A DNA stretch of 64,000 nt, taken from contig NC_079517.1 in assembly GCF_000801105.2 (NCBI RefSeq), positions 4,960,001 to 5,024,000 on the forward strand, given 5' to 3'. The notes beneath the pieces were generated by a model that was given only the letters and a program-made list of their open reading frames with translations, searched no databases and was not told where the DNA came from. Made by a program: the position numbers and the translations under genes. This document shows, piece by piece, positions 13,327 to 26,709 of the stretch (the stretch's first letter is position 1; each line of letters starts with the position of its first letter). This DNA comes from Raphanus sativus (Eukaryota; Streptophyta; Magnoliopsida; Brassicales; Brassicaceae).

Positions 13327-13333
13327 TATAAAA
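13327..13333 (+). promoter_or_regulatory. TATA box of BIM1
   Basis: TATAAAA about 30 bases upstream of a purine-rich leader. A G-box (13251-13256) lies about 75 bases upstream. Transcription probably starts near 13355-13365, giving a leader of roughly 650 bases before the ATG at 14016. Confidence 0.55.
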
Positions 13334-13358
13334 GATCTCCGCCTTCTCATTACCTCTC

Positions 13359-13363
<5 letters not shown>

Positions 13364-13404
<41 letters not shown>
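13364..13404 (+). repeat. (AG)n microsatellite in BIM1 leader
   Basis: Uninterrupted AG dinucleotide tract of 41 bases followed by further GAGA clusters. GA tracts in plant 5' leaders are potential binding sites for GAGA-binding BPC proteins and are length-polymorphic. Confidence 0.85.
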
Positions 13405-13409
<5 letters not shown>

Positions 13410-13523
13410 GTGAGAGAGAGAGACAGAACTCTCTGGCTGGTCTTTTTTTTTTTCCCGATCAGATCGAAGAGTTCGAACTAAGAGATCCAAAGCTTCACCA
13501 CAATTGTCGTTGTTTCATATTAT

Positions 13524-13561
13524 CCGCAAGGTACGCTTTTTTCCGCAAGGTACGCTTTTTT
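13524..13561 (+). repeat. 19-bp tandem duplication around a splice-donor-like site
   Basis: CCGCAAGGTACGCTTTTTT occurs twice in direct succession. Each copy contains AAG|GTACGC, which resembles a plant 5' splice site. If the BIM1 leader is spliced here, two equivalent donors lie 19 bases apart. Confidence 0.8.
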
Positions 13562-14015
13562 CTTTTTCTATCTTAAAGCATAAATCGCATGCGTCGTTGA
13601 TTTAGATTTGACTTGGACTACAGTTTGTGGATCTCTCTATGTTCACGAGCTGACTTGAATTACGCGAAATTCTGTTGGTTTGAGCTTGAATTCTGCTGAA
13701 TTATGGTTAATCTCTGCAATTCTGTTTGACAGATCTATCGAATCCTATCGTTTTGGTGATTTTCTTCGGTAAATCTCGTCGAACTGGAGAGTTATCTGAA
13801 TCCCAAAGCTCAATTTCACTTCCACAAGCATCAGAGAAGAGAAACATCTGTTGAATTCTTCACTGAACTCGCAGATCTGAGTTGCTAGCTTCAGAATATT
13901 AGAGAATTCACGTCAATTTTGCAAGTAAACGTCGACAATTCCCCGCGCAGAGAGTTGTTTTTTTTTGAAAAAGAGATTTAAAGAACCATCGAAGCTGTTG
14001 TTGTTGTTGTTGTTC

Positions 14016-16900
14016 ATGGAGCTTCCTCAACCTCGTCCCTTCAAAACCCAAGGTAAAAAACACTAATTATCATTTTTACATAACCCTAATTTTAAAATAG
14101 AATAAAAGGAGAGTTTAATTTTTTATACTATTGTATTCAACTGCCAATAGGATTTTTTCTTCTTTTTTTTTTCGTTTTTAATTTTGATTTTGAGAAGAAT
14201 TTCCCACAGGGAGAAAACCAACACATGATTTTTTATCGCTCTGCAGTCATCCTCCAACTCTCCAGCCAGATCCAAAGCCTACCACTGCACCTTCTCCTCA
14301 AGGTATTAATTTACCTTTTTACCCTTTTCATTTAAAGATTCTCTTAAAGCCGTCACGTTTTTTCCGCGCGTGCATCTATTCTGTTCTGACCACCCTCTTT
14401 TAAGACGAATCATGGATCAAAATGGGTGTTGTCTCAATTGGGCCCCTAATGGTCCCAGAGCCCAAGAAAATAAAAGGGACCGTTAATAGGGGATTTAAAT
14501 AATTATATAACCGCCACATGTTGAACTATGGTCGCATAACAGCATTTATAATCTTTTTATAGTAAGGTCGTGTGTCTACGTCCAGTTTAAACAATGTGAA
14601 AGAATGTGGATATGGTTTATAGAAACTTTTATGAATCATGGAGCAGGTAGCCACTTGAAAACCCATGATTTTCTACAACCGTTAGAATGTGTTGGTGCTA
14701 AAGAAGAGACAAGTAGGATTGACACAACCAGGATAGCCTCTGAGAAGCCACCTCCGCCTGCACCTCCTCCGCCGCTGCAACACGTGCTCCCCGGTGGAAT
14801 AGGAACCTACACGATAAGTCCTATTCCTTATTTTCATAACCAGCAGAGGATTCCTAAGCCGGAGCTTTCACCACCGATGATGTTCTCTGCTGCTGCACAA
14901 CAAGCGGGTGGTGGTAATGAGAGAAACGTTGTGGAGGAGAATTCGAACTCTAATAGCAGCTCGTACGCTGCTGCTGCTGCTGCAGCAAGCGGATTCACTT
15001 TGTGGGATGAATCTGGTTCTGGGAAGAAGGGACAGACAAGGAAGGAGAATAATGCTGGAGAGAGAGCTGGCATCAGAGGTAACAAGACAAATCGAATCTT
15101 GATGTTAGTTAAGCTACTTTACGAGTGCTTTTGAAACCACCCGAAATGAGATTTTCTTATACTGTTTAGCTGATGATGCAGCAACTATGGGACAGTGGCC
15201 AGTGGTTGAACGAAGGTCACAGTCTTTGACAAATACCCCTTTGAGCGGTTTCAGTTCACGCTCATCCTCTCAGTTAGTCCCATCTCTTATGTTTTCTCTG
15301 TTACGCGGCTTATGGACTTAAAAGGGCTGATCAAAATAAAGTTTTACTTTTGGTTGCAGAGGGTCTGGACTGAAGAGCCAGAGCTTCATGGACATGCTAA
15401 GATCAGCGAAAGGAACTTCACAGGATGATGATTTTGATGATGAAGAAGATTTTGTCATGAAGAAAGAAAGCTCTTCCACTAGCCAGATCCATAGAGGTTT
15501 GTTTTCTCTCAGATATATCATCAACGTTACTTTTTCTAATTTGCTACAAGCTTAAGTTCTGATTGATTTTGTTAACGTAGATTTGAGGGTAAAAGCAGAG
15601 GCTAGAGGCGGTGGTAACGATCAAAAGCTGAACACGCCTAGGTCTAAACATTCTGCTACAGAACAAAGGAGGAGGAGCAAGATCAATGATAGGTAATTTA
15701 CTCAAAATGCAGCAAAATTCAGAATGGATTTATAAAAGTAAAGCAGAGACGAGAGAGAGACTAATCAAAAGTTTGTCAATGGATCTCTCTTCAGATTTCA
15801 AATGTTGAGACAACTAATACCTAACAGCGACCAAAAGCGGGACAAGGCATCCTTCTTGCTCGAGGTATAAATATCATTCTTTGGCCAAATCTCCTGTAAC
15901 AGATCATTCTCAATTTGTTAAAGATAATTATTTTCGAAATTTCACACAGGTTATCGAGTATATTCAATTCTTACAGGAGAAAACAAGCAAGTACGAGACT
16001 CCCTACCAAGGATGGAATCACGATCCTGCGAAGCTATTGAATTGGGTAATTATAATCGCATTTTCAAACCATGCCTCAATCTTCATTTTTTTTTTTTGCC
16101 TGTTTAAAACTGAAAGCCGACAAATCATGTAATGTTAATCTGTTTTAACATTACAGCAAAGAAACAACCAACATCTAGTACCTGAAGGAACCGTTGCTTT
16201 TGCTCCAAAATTGGAAGAAGAGAAGAATAACATTCCGATTCCGGTCCTTGCAACAACGCCTCAAGGCGTTGTTACAGACCGTCCAGAAACACTGAACCGA
16301 GCAACGCCAACGACCGGGACAGTTCCTTTGTCAGCTCAAAGTAACAGTTTTCTCTCTCCCGTAATTGCGGTTAATCCCGTAACTCATTTGCACACAAGAG
16401 TCGCAGCATCAGAGACGGTAGAGCCAAGCGAGAGTTCACGGAGTCATACTCAGCCTTTGAAAGAAGAAGGCGATGACGAGGAAGTTCATGCGGGCAACAT
16501 CAGTATATCAAGTGTTTACTCACAAGGGTAAAAACTAAAAATCACTCTTTTGATCTTGTAACAGTTGAAACGTGAAAAAAATGTAAAACCTTTTTGTTTT
16601 TGTTTGCGGAGCAGATTGGTGAAAACACTAAGAGAAGCATTGGAGAACTCAGGAGTGGACTTAACAAAAGCAAGCATCTCTGTCGAAATCGAGCTTGCTA
16701 AACAATCATCTTCCTTCAAGGTTTTCCTTGTTTTAACTATATGATTTAAGTTCAAACCACATTTGATACTTATAGTTTATAGTCTTGTTTACTACTGATA
16801 GGATCATGAACTCCGTGGACCGGTCTCTCGAACTGGAAACGATGACGACGCCAAGCAAAGTCGGAAACCAAAACGGCTCAAGACGAACAACACAAGTTAA
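14016..16900 (+). CDS. BIM1: BES1-interacting Myc-like bHLH transcription factor BIM1
   Basis: Eleven exons: 14016-14052, 14210-14302, 14647-15078, 15170-15272, 15360-15496, 15581-15692, 15795-15864, 15950-16045, 16157-16527, 16615-16720, 16802-16900. All introns are GT-AG and the joined frame gives 551 residues. The bHLH domain spans about 290-342, with the E-box-contacting H291, E295 and R299. The start [13 protein letters not shown] and the C-terminal KPKRLKT basic tail match Arabidopsis BIM1. The N-terminal half is low-complexity (Pro-rich near 80-90, a poly-Ala run near 160). BIM1 is a nuclear factor that in Arabidopsis partners BES1 on E-boxes of brassinosteroid-induced genes. The frame is intact. 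It is followed at once by MPB2C, as in Arabidopsis. Confidence 0.95.
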
Positions 16901-17658
16901 AAAAAAAGCATCACAGTCGGGTATAATAACCCCAAAGTTGAAACGTCTGTTTTCATTCTTCTTTATCTCAAAACAGGGCTTTCTTTTTCAAAAATTTATA
17001 GATATATTCAATCTTAAAATTTTCTTACTTTGTACATTGGAAACTACAATTTTTATAATGTTTTTCTCGTGGGGCCATAATCTTTTGAGGAGGCCTAAGA
17101 CTAGGGAGACCCGGTTATGCTTACCGCATTTTTATGACTCTGTTCTCAATTCTTCTTTGGAGTAAGATCATTAAGTGGGAGGCTTTCAATGTATAAGCTT
17201 CCTGTGATAAAACATTTTGTTTGTTACTGGTTATCAAAACTCAAAGGTGATATATTTATGTGTGTGTTATCTTTTGTATTTTGATTATTGAATGGACAAG
17301 GACGCGCTAATTGAACTGACCAATTTCGGTAAGACAGTAGAAAATCTCGTTAGGACTTTGTATTGTCTTAATTCAAAACTATGTCTTTGCGATCAAAATT
17401 ACCCACATTGTAGTCCCATTGGAAAAAAGAATACCACTGTAAAATTTGTTTTTGAAATCTTAATACATGATTCTAAATTGATCTGTCATTTTCCAAACTA
17501 AAGTCAAAGGAAATAATTCAAAAGTGTGAGAAGACGAGGGCATATTAGTCATTCGAAGTAGGTAGTTTCAGATGAACGTTGGAGAAAAAAACATGAGATC
17601 CAACTTGGAGACGAACAAATTGGAGAACGGATTAAAAAAAAATTAAAAAAATTTGAAG

Positions 17659-17692
<34 letters not shown>

Positions 17693-17766
17693 GCTCAAAC
17701 CCTGGCGTAGAAGAGACTAATAACTGAAAGCAGATCTATTCAGCAAGAAGGAGGAGGAGGAGGAAG
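16901..17766. other. BIM1 3' flank and MPB2C promoter
   Basis: BIM1 3' UTR and a short promoter region. The open frames seen here (e.g. 17292-17501) are chance. The right part is the leader of MPB2C with a CT microsatellite. Confidence 0.6.
17669..17692 (+). repeat. (CT)n microsatellite in MPB2C leader
   Basis: A 24-base CT tract about 75 bases before the MPB2C start codon, a common pyrimidine-patch feature of plant core promoters and leaders. Confidence 0.8.
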
Positions 17767-19662
17767 ATGTACGAGCAACAGCAGCAGCAGCATTTCGTGG
17801 ATTTGCAAAGCGATTCTGGATTTGGGGATGATAGCTCGTGGCTCGCCGGCGATGACGATCTCCGTCTGTCTCCTCACCAATCTGCCGCCGGTGCGAACTC
17901 CGGCAACGAGAATCTAGATCGGCGTCTTTTGAAAGATCTCGTTGAGATGGTTCCCCTCATCGAGCAATTCATGGTAATAATCAATCTTTTCTCTACCTAA
18001 TCTCTCTCTCTCGCAGTTATCAGATTAGAGGCAAGTTTCGTTAAATCGCGGTTTGGTGTTTTCGATTCGATTCGGTGGAGAAAATTCGAAGCAATTTATG
18101 ACCTTCCGATAGATCCAATTTAAGCTGAAATTTTTAATGCCTTTCTTCTCATTGGACGCCGTTAATTAATAGGAACAGAAAGACAAGAGTTCGTTTAAGC
18201 GGCGAGGGTCCATGGTCTACACTAAGATGCCTTCCAAAGAATCCTTGTCCAGAAGGGTGAGTGAGTTTGCTTGTTTCCATCTTTTTTTTTGTGCTTATCT
18301 ATCTTATTATAGCTTGAACCGTTACTTGGTTTGGTTGGTTGCATATGTACTCAACAAGACTTTTACTTAGCTTCCCGATTTGAATTTTCTCACTGGTTGG
18401 TTACTTATATGGAACTAGTTTTTTTGTTCTCTTTTCCTTTTTGGTATCAGCTTGGCTTAGTGGCTTGATAAGTTCTCTTATATACATACATAGCTGTTTC
18501 GAAAGTCATCATATGCAGTAAATATTTTTTATAACAATGGATTTTTTTTTATGGGTAAAGAACTTTAACAGGTGGTTTCGACTTTCCATTTCTCTCATTT
18601 ATTAGATGTGTGTCAAGGTGAATGTTTGTTCAAGGCCCTGACTGTATCAGTTTTTTAACTTGTATTTCCATTTTCCTGATTTAAAGGGGAGAAATGCTTC
18701 TCAAACAGTCCCAGGAAGAAAGAAGAGAGACGCAGAGGGAAATAGCGATGCTGTGAACGATGCTAAGGAAGTTGGTGACAACGCAAAGGCGTTGGCTGGT
18801 GCAGAAAAGGACGAACTTACGAGACTTAGAGAGCAAGTGAATGACTTGCAGACAAAACTATCCGAGAAAGAAGAGGTCTTAAAGTCGGTGGAAATATCAA
18901 AGAGAAACCAGGTTAACGAGATACAAGTGAAGCTTGATGAATCAAAACGGTTGGTTGCTGAAAAGGAGACGTTGATCAAGTCTATGCAGTTACAATTATC
19001 CGACACAAAGGTACACCCTTTCTGTTGTGTATTCTTCAGATTATCTCCTTTGTGTTTCACAGACCGTTGTTTCTTTTGAATACCTGTTGCTAATGCCTTG
19101 ACACCATTTTGTGGAAGCATTACATGTCTAAAAGCTTCCTCTTTATTCTCTCACCATCGTCAAATGCTAATAGCTTCTTTTCGCTGTCTTCACTAGATCA
19201 AACTTGCAGACAGGCAAGCCGCACTTGAGAAGACTCAATGGGAAGCAAAGACAACAGGAACGAAAGCGATCAAGCTTCAAGAACAACTAGATTCTGTTGA
19301 AGGAGAAATCGCTTCCTTCGCATGTGTATTTGAAACTTTGGCCAAACCAGAATCCAAGAAACTCGACAGGGATTATGATCCAACCCCATACCAATTTGAT
19401 CATCTTCCATATCTAGTAAGTCAAGAAACATTGACAATCATTTTATTTTTAGTCCCTTTTCTTTTTGAGGTCATTTCTAAAGCTGTTGCGACTACGTTTA
19501 AACCAGGACGATGTAGATGATACCGAACTGAGGAAAATGGAAGACGCAAGACTAGCTTATGTCGCAGCTGTGACTACCGCAAAGCAAAGAGAAGATGAGG
19601 AATCTCTAGCCATGGCTGCTAAAGCTCGAGCCTACTTGCAATCTTTAGCCTTTAAATATTGA
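17767..19662 (+). CDS. MPB2C: movement-protein-binding protein 2C, microtubule-associated
   Basis: Five exons: 17767-17973, 18173-18256, 18687-19010, 19197-19415, 19507-19662, giving 329 residues with every junction in frame. The protein begins MYEQQQQQHFVDLQSDSGF and is largely a central coiled coil (about 120-250, repeated Leu/Glu/Lys heptads such as REQVNDLQTKLSEKEEVLKS). It closes with a conserved segment ending YLQSLAFKY. There is no catalytic domain, signal peptide or membrane span. In tobacco and Arabidopsis MPB2C decorates cortical microtubules and binds tobamovirus movement protein and KNOTTED-class homeodomain proteins, limiting their cell-to-cell movement. Length and sequence are close to the Arabidopsis protein (At5g08120). 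The gene looks intact. Confidence 0.93.
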
Positions 19663-20145
19663 TCATCTTTAGGATTCTCTGTCGTTGCTTTATTAAGGTG
19701 TATGTAGGTTTTGTACCATGAAAAAATTGGAGAAAAGAAACAAACAGAAAGTAATGGTTTCTACTAAATCACGAATGCATTTCGAGTTTTTGTTACTCAT
19801 TTGAGCCTGTATCGATATATGGTTTGTTGTTTATATGATCAACATGTTGTGTTATGTATACTTTGAAGATAATTTAAGAGGAAAGAAATAAAAAAGGTCT
19901 AAACTTTGAATTGTACAGTGCCAAAAAGGTAATATTTAAATCGTGTGAGTGATGAAAATACTGAATGTGGGCTTAATTAGCTCAAAAAATAATCTTGGAT
20001 CGCATTTGAATTCATTGAATAATATAAGGTCGTTTAAGGTTATTATCTAAATCTTATGTAAGCTCGCACGTGCTGAATCATCTATCCGTGTCACAAATTC
20101 CGCGCCATATCGCGTCGCGCCAATACGACGCCGTCGCGTAAAGCC
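19663..20145. other. MPB2C 3' flank and helicase promoter
   Basis: No gene. The last 60 bases are GC-rich with two CGCGCC blocks (20101-20106 and 20117-20122) that loosely resemble E2F-type elements, just upstream of the helicase TATA box. Confidence 0.5.
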
Positions 20146-20153
20146 TATATAAA
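20146..20153 (+). promoter_or_regulatory. TATA box of helicase gene
   Basis: TATATAAA lies 54 bases before the start codon at 20207, implying a short leader starting near 20180. Confidence 0.5.
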
Positions 20154-20206
20154 CCATTCTTCGTTAAACGGAGAAACAAACAGAACAGTAAATAAATTCG
20201 ATAATA

Positions 20207-23200
20207 ATGGCGGAGGAGAGTCGCTGCGGCGGAAACACTGTTGCGATCTGCGTCCGTACACTCTCCGGAGAATCTACGATTGTTCAGGTTTCCTCGGACG
20301 GGACGATTCGCGACCTCAAAGTTGCCCTAAAATCCTCTTTCGCTCCCGCTTCCTCCTCTCCCAATTTCAATCTGTTCTTCCAGGTAATGCTTATGCTCTT
20401 CCCTCGTTGTAACTTCTATAGTTGATTCTATCTCGTGACGTCTAGGGTTCCACGTCTTTTAACAAAAAAATATTTAGAGTTTGGTGTTATTATTTGTCAT
20501 TAAGTAACCTTGTTTTTCTTTTCTTTCTATTTTAGGGTTCGAAATTGAGTTTGAACAGTAGAGTGGCTACAACTGCCATTAATGGCGGTGAATTCTTGGT
20601 TTTGGTTCCTTTTGTTAAGAAGGAGCGTCCACAAACCCCAAAACCTGATTTATCAGAGCCTCCATTGAGTTCAAGCTTCTCCAGTTCCGCGTATTCCACA
20701 ATGATTCGAGAAGCTTCAGCCTCCAGAGCTGAGAATCATTCTGCTGGGCTGAAAAGAAAACGGGACCAAGAGAAGCCGTGTTGTCCAGTTGAATTCTTGA
20801 AAGGTGTTTTGGAGTCTGATGGTTGTAAAGATGAGTTCGAGGGTCAGAAGAACACAGAGAAGCTTGCTGAGGTTTTGAAGTCTAGGAATTGCTTGTCTTC
20901 TCCTGGTTTCGCAAAGTGCTTGATGTCGAGGGAAACAAGCGGCTACTCGTGTTCTTGTCCAGATTGGTTGAAATTGTCGATGGAGACGTTCACGTTTCTG
21001 AACCTGTTTTCATCTCTTATTGAATCGGTCGGAGAAAAGTTGTACTTTACACGATTGGAGGAATCGCTTGCCCGGTTAGCAAATTCTGGAGTTCGTGTCG
21101 GTATAGAGGACGTCAAGAATCTTTCGATTTTATGCCCCAAGGTGATTTTTCGAGATTTCTAGATAATCCAACCTTTTTAATGATTTTTGTTCTTGTTGTA
21201 TGTTAACCACTGTGGTTGTTGTAGGTAGTAAAGGTTGTCACCGATGAATTTGAGGCTGCTAACTATGAGAATGCTATAGTTATAGCTGATTTTCTTGAAA
21301 CAGATGGAGGTACCAAATATGAGAAACCAGGTACATATTTTTCTTAATCCAAGCTATTGGGAGTTATCTATTAAGATTTCTACTAGCGTTTGTTTCAAAT
21401 CATGTATTATATAGGTCTGAAGAAAACTCCACTTTCAAAGGTCTTTAGTTCTATTAAAAAGCGGGAGACTTCTTTTAAGGCTGCATTGTGGGAGTCCATC
21501 AAGTCGCTACTGGTATGTTTGTTACTCCAACCTTTTTCTTTCGTGTAAACCTATCAAAATTATGATGAAGGTCACAGCTTAGGCATCTCATGCATTATTC
21601 CATCACTTCGGTGTAGCATAAATTTTGCGGATTTCTAAAGTATTTTTGATTTACAGTTGAAAAAACGTTGTAAGAGGGGAGAAACTGTTTCCTTGGAGGA
21701 CATGCTTATCTTCGCCAGGGAGAGTACACGTGTCGGTGTCAACGAGGATGGACAGACTGGAAAAGATAAATTTCCTCCCTCTGGCTCTCGTTCATCCCGG
21801 AAGTTGTGTCATGTAAGAGTCTGATCCGATTCTGACGCTGTTCTTATTCTGTTATTGGCCCGTTCTAGAAATATAGGTCCTTAATGAACACCTTTTATAT
21901 GTATGAGTTCAAGCATTTTGGTGAACGGTCGCAGTTGATTTGTTGACAACTTAGATTTTGGTTTTGTCCCTTTTGGATATCGTCTTACTACGTCCAATGC
22001 AACAGCAGGCAGTGTTTGTAGCCTTCATATTTGAAGGGTTGTACTCTATTTTGATGCGTAACCACTGATTATTAGTTGACATGTAGTTAGGTTTTTAAAT
22101 ATATTCATTCCATTAACAGGGCACAAATTCATTGCTACCATTGGAGATGGTTGAACATCTCAGGAATGGTTTTGGATCTAAAGGACAGGTGGTTTAGTCT
22201 CTCCCTTTCACTCTCTTACTCTGTGCTTCCTCGAATTCCTAGGTCTGGTTTGTGAGCAAATCTCCATTCGTTTAGTTCCTTTTTTTCATTTTTCCTGTTG
22301 CAGATAGTTCATGTTGAAGATATCAATGCTCGAAAAGCTGTCTACGTCGAAGTACCAGATGAGCTCTCAGAAATCACGAAGTCTGCCTTGAAACGGATTG
22401 GAATCAATACATTATACAGCCATCAGGTACCTTATCTTGTAATGTATTTCTTAGTCTATGGAATTCATTTTGGCTGGAACCTTTTCCTTTTTTTTTATCA
22501 GGCTGAATCGATTTCAGCAGCCTTGTCTGGGAAGAATGTTGTGGTTGCAACCATGACTTCCAGTGGAAAATCTCTTTGCTATAATGTGCCAGTCTTTGAG
22601 AAATTGACCATTGATACAGATGCTTGTGCCTTGTACTTATTTCCAACCAAGGTTACTCCAGCTTGTCTCTTTTCTAAAAAGTTTTCTATTTTGAAATTTC
22701 ATTAATGTTTGATATTTCTAGGGTAGGAACTGATTCACTTTTGGTTTGTATAGGCCTTAGCTCAGGATCAGTTTAGAGCGTTGTCCGATTTAATAAAAGG
22801 ATACGAAGCTAGCATAAATATGGGGGTGTACGATGGTGATACTCCTTATAAGGATAGAACATGGCTGAGGAATAACGGTAGACTGGTAATTTCGTACTGC
22901 CTTTCTTTATCCAACAGAATAGTGATTCATTAGCTCATTCTCATCTGAATTCCCAAAAACATATTTCACTAACTAGCGTTATTGAAATATATGGATATAG
23001 CTGATCACAAATCCTGATATGTTACATATGTCAATCTTGCCTCTTCATGGGCAATTCAGACGGATTTTATCAAACCTTAGGTAACACATCTTTCTGTGAA
23101 GTAAATTGTTAAATCCTTCTCTTATTTTAAGTTTAACTAGCTCCTTTTACAAGGCCTGCTTATAATCCATGACTTAAAGTCGAGTTTACGTTGAATATAT

Positions 23201-26200
23201 TAGGTACGTTGTAATCGATGAAGCCCATACTTACAAGGGAGCGTTTGGCTGTCACACAGCTCTTATATTGAGAAGACTACGCCGCCTCTGCTCTCATGGT
23301 GACAATACTGATCACATGGTCAAAGCAATAGGTTCCATTACAATTTTTTTATATGCACACTTTTAGCTGACCAAGCATGTCTTATTTCCAGTTTATGGCG
23401 TCAATCCCTCATTCATATTTTGTACTGCAACATCTGCTAATCCTCGAGAACATTGCATGGTAGGCCTACGTTACTGATTATCTGGATATAGTATCTGCTT
23501 GTCAAAAATCCATGCTACGGGATCAAAACATGCTTGTTGATGGTGTAGGAGCTTGCAAACTTATCTGAGCTCGAGCTGATAGAGAAAGATGGAAGTCCTT
23601 CCTCCAAAAAGCTGTTTGTCCTGTGGAATCCTACAGTCCCTCCAACAATTGTATGGTTCAGAAATCTGGATTTATTTGAACCAACTCTGAGACTTTATTT
23701 ACTCCTTATTTCTTTTATCTGTTGTATTACAGAAATCTGAAGAAAGCTCGAAGGACATGAAAAGTAAAGGAGATGCTGCAGATGATTCATCAAGGTATTT
23801 CTTGTCATTTGCTGTTTTTCTTCAAGAAATCAAATTTATGCTCATCAATCTGTAGCTGAGAGTAGTTATTATTTCGTTTCTTTTCAGCCCACTTTCTGAA
23901 GTATCACACCTTTTCGCAGAGATGGTTCAGCATGGCCTACGCTGCATTGCTTTTTGTCGATCTCGCAAACTTTGTGAACTTGTTTTGTGTTTTACGTAAG
24001 TTCTCGTGCAAATCAGCAATTAAATTCTCACTCTAGGCTTTTCGAATTTTTTTAATTATATAAAAATGTTATGGAGTTGAAGATCTGCAAAATATGCTGT
24101 AGGCGTGATATTCTCGCTAAGACTGCTCCTCATCTTGTTGAAGCCATATCTTCATATCGTGGAGGTTACATTGCTGAGGTACGTCTTCTTTTTCAATATT
24201 TAAGTGTTGTTGTAGATGGATTGTTTTTACTTAGATCAAGAAGTTGATATTTTGCAGGATCGGAGGAAAATAGAGAGTGAGTTATTCGGTGGAAAGCTTT
24301 GTGGTATTGCTGCAACAAACGCACTTGAGTTGGGGATTGATGTCGGTCACATAGACGTAACTTTGCATTTAGGTTTTCCCGGCAGTATTGCCAGGTAAAG
24401 CATCAGTCTGCTCGGCTCTTTTCTTTTCCCTTCAAAAACTGAAATACTATAAGCTGCAGCTGATAATGACTGATCTCTTTTGAATTTTCAGTCTTTGGCA
24501 GCAAGCGGGTCGGTCTGGAAGACGAGAAAGGCCCTCTCTTGCTTTATATGTTGCCTTTGACGGTCCCCTTGACCAATACTTCATGAAATTCCCGAACAAG
24601 CTCTTCCGTAGTCCAATTGAGTGTTGCCATCTTGATTCTCAAAATGAACAGGTTTGTAATCTGTGATCGTTCTTTTTAGTTTCTAGTGAGGACTGTCAAT
24701 ACCAACGTGCCTTTTTTACTTTGCTTTTTGCAGGTCCTTGCGCAGCATTTGGCTTGTGCTGCTGTTGAGCACCCATTGAGTTTGCAGTACGATGGAAAAC
24801 ACTTTGGTTCTAGCCTAAACAACTCTCTTGAATTGCTCAAGAACAGAGGAATCTTAAGTTTTGATCCGTCCCGTGATTCTTCTGCTAGAATATGGAACTA
24901 TATTGGTCGAGAGGTATATCCGGAACTACACTGAACTTTACTATTCGGAACCTTGTTTTTCCTTTCTCTGAAAACCTTTTGCTGGACAACGTTTTTCTCA
25001 GAAAAAGCCTTCGCAGAGAGTCTCTATTAGGGCCATAGAGACAGAAAGATACAAAGTAGTGGAAAAAAGAAGTGACGATGTCCTAGAAGAAATCGAGGAA
25101 AGCAAAGCCTTTTTCCAGGTCTATGAAGGAGCTATTTATATGAACCAAGGAAGGACTTATCTGGTCGAGGTTTTGGATACAAAAGAAAAGATAGCTTTGT
25201 GTAAATTAGTAAACGTGGATTACTACACCCGGCCTCGGGATTGCACACATATCCATGTACCTGGTGGTGAAACTGTAAGTAATTTTGGCACAACCTAATT
25301 GTGGCTCTCTTGTGTGATAGTTTTCTTAGTTCATTACCGTGTTCATGTCTCTCAGGCTTACGCATTCAAGGCTCCAAAGAATCAACTAGATAAGACAACA
25401 GCACAAGCTCAACCCTGTAGTGTGAAAACAGACTGGCTTGGATTTTACCGTATCCGGAAAAAGACCAGTACAGCATATGATTCTGTTGATCTCTCGCTCC
25501 CAAGTTACTCTTACCAATCACAGGTTTCTTTTCAACCTGCAGCCTCACACATATACATAAAAAGGGGTTCCCAATCCGTTTGGTTTATTAATCGGTTAAG
25601 CAGAATTGGGTACATACACTCAATTATACTGATATCTTTTTTTTTTCCGGTGTAATAGGCTGTTTGGATTCAAGTGCCTGAGTCGGTAAAAAAAGCAGTG
25701 GGCAATGATAACTTCCGTTCTGGTTTACACGCTGCTTGTCACGCTCTTCTCCATGTTGTTCCACTGTGCGTACTACTGTTTTTTTTCTTGTTTTCTCCTA
25801 TATAGGAGTCATTGCAGATTATAAATTTCCTGTTTCTTCTTGTTGTTGGTACTTTCTTTGCTAGATTTGTGCGTTGCAACTACTCAGACTTAGCTCCGGA
25901 ATGTGCAAATGCAAGTGATACAAGCTATTTTCCATCAAGAATATTACTATATGATCGTCATCCTGGAGGAACCGGCATATCCGCCCAGGTAAATGAAAAT
26001 GAAACTCACATTTTGAAAAACCAATAAAAAAATTGTTCATTCAATTTGGGTAAATGTTTTTTTTTTTTTTTTTGGTTTGATTGGCAGATCCGTCCATTTT
26101 TCACCGAGCTTCTAAAAGCTTCGGTTGATCTCTTAAAGGCATGCTGCTGCTCAGCTGAAAGTGGTTGCCCCGGTTGCGTTCAAAACTTTGCTTGCCACAA

Positions 26201-26394
26201 TGATCTCCTACATAAGGATGCAGCCATCACGATCATTGAGGTAAAAGCAAATTTTACTTGTATTTAGTTTCACATATGATTTTACCAAATTGTTGTTTTA
26301 TACATAGAGAGAGAACTGATCATATATAGTTTGATATGGCGATTTTTAGGGTGTTTTGGAAGCGGAAATTTTTTATTTTCAAGATGGAAGTTGA
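20207..26394 (+). CDS. HRQ1: HRQ1-type RecQ-like DEAH helicase with N-terminal ubiquitin-like domain
   Basis: I could join 25 exons with GT-AG introns and a continuous frame of about 1,195 residues: 20207-20383, 20536-21141, 21225-21330, 21415-21512, 21657-21812, 22120-22188, 22304-22426, 22502-22651, 22754-22885, 23001-23080, 23204-23331, 23392-23459, 23549-23650, 23733-23794, 23888-23995, 24103-24178, 24258-24394, 24492-24651, 24734-24913, 25002-25274, 25356-25523, 25659-25765, 25865-25988, 26088-26240, 26350-26394. Residues 11-84 resemble ubiquitin. Helicase core: motif I MTSSGKS (463-469), motif II DEAH (571-574), motif [11 protein letters not shown] (796-804). The C-terminal region (DUF1998) has clustered cysteines (1149-1166). 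Hrq1 proteins are 3'-5' DNA helicases of the RecQ4 clade acting in interstrand-crosslink repair and genome stability. The ubiquitin-like domain is the distinctive plant addition. Matches At5g08110. Confidence 0.92.
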
Positions 26395-26709
26395 AGAAGC
26401 GTCTAATGTGATGGAACCTGACTTGAGTTTACACTCAGCTGATTTGTTTACTATTTAGTGTAATGTGACGAAGATTTTAAGAGAGTTTTATATGATTCCA
26501 TTTTTTTCACATCAGAAAGAAATCTAGTGGTCATTGGGACAAGAGTAGAAAAAAGAAAAGAGTTCTTTTCTTTTGTTTTGGTCAAAAGAAAAAAGAGTTT
26601 TTAAAAACACGATTATGGAGAGGGTGGCGAGTCCACTAAAAATGCTTTTAAAAGTGTTTGAGAAGGTAAGAGAGAGTGTGTGCGTATTTTTCAGTTTTTC
26701 CGTCTAGCG

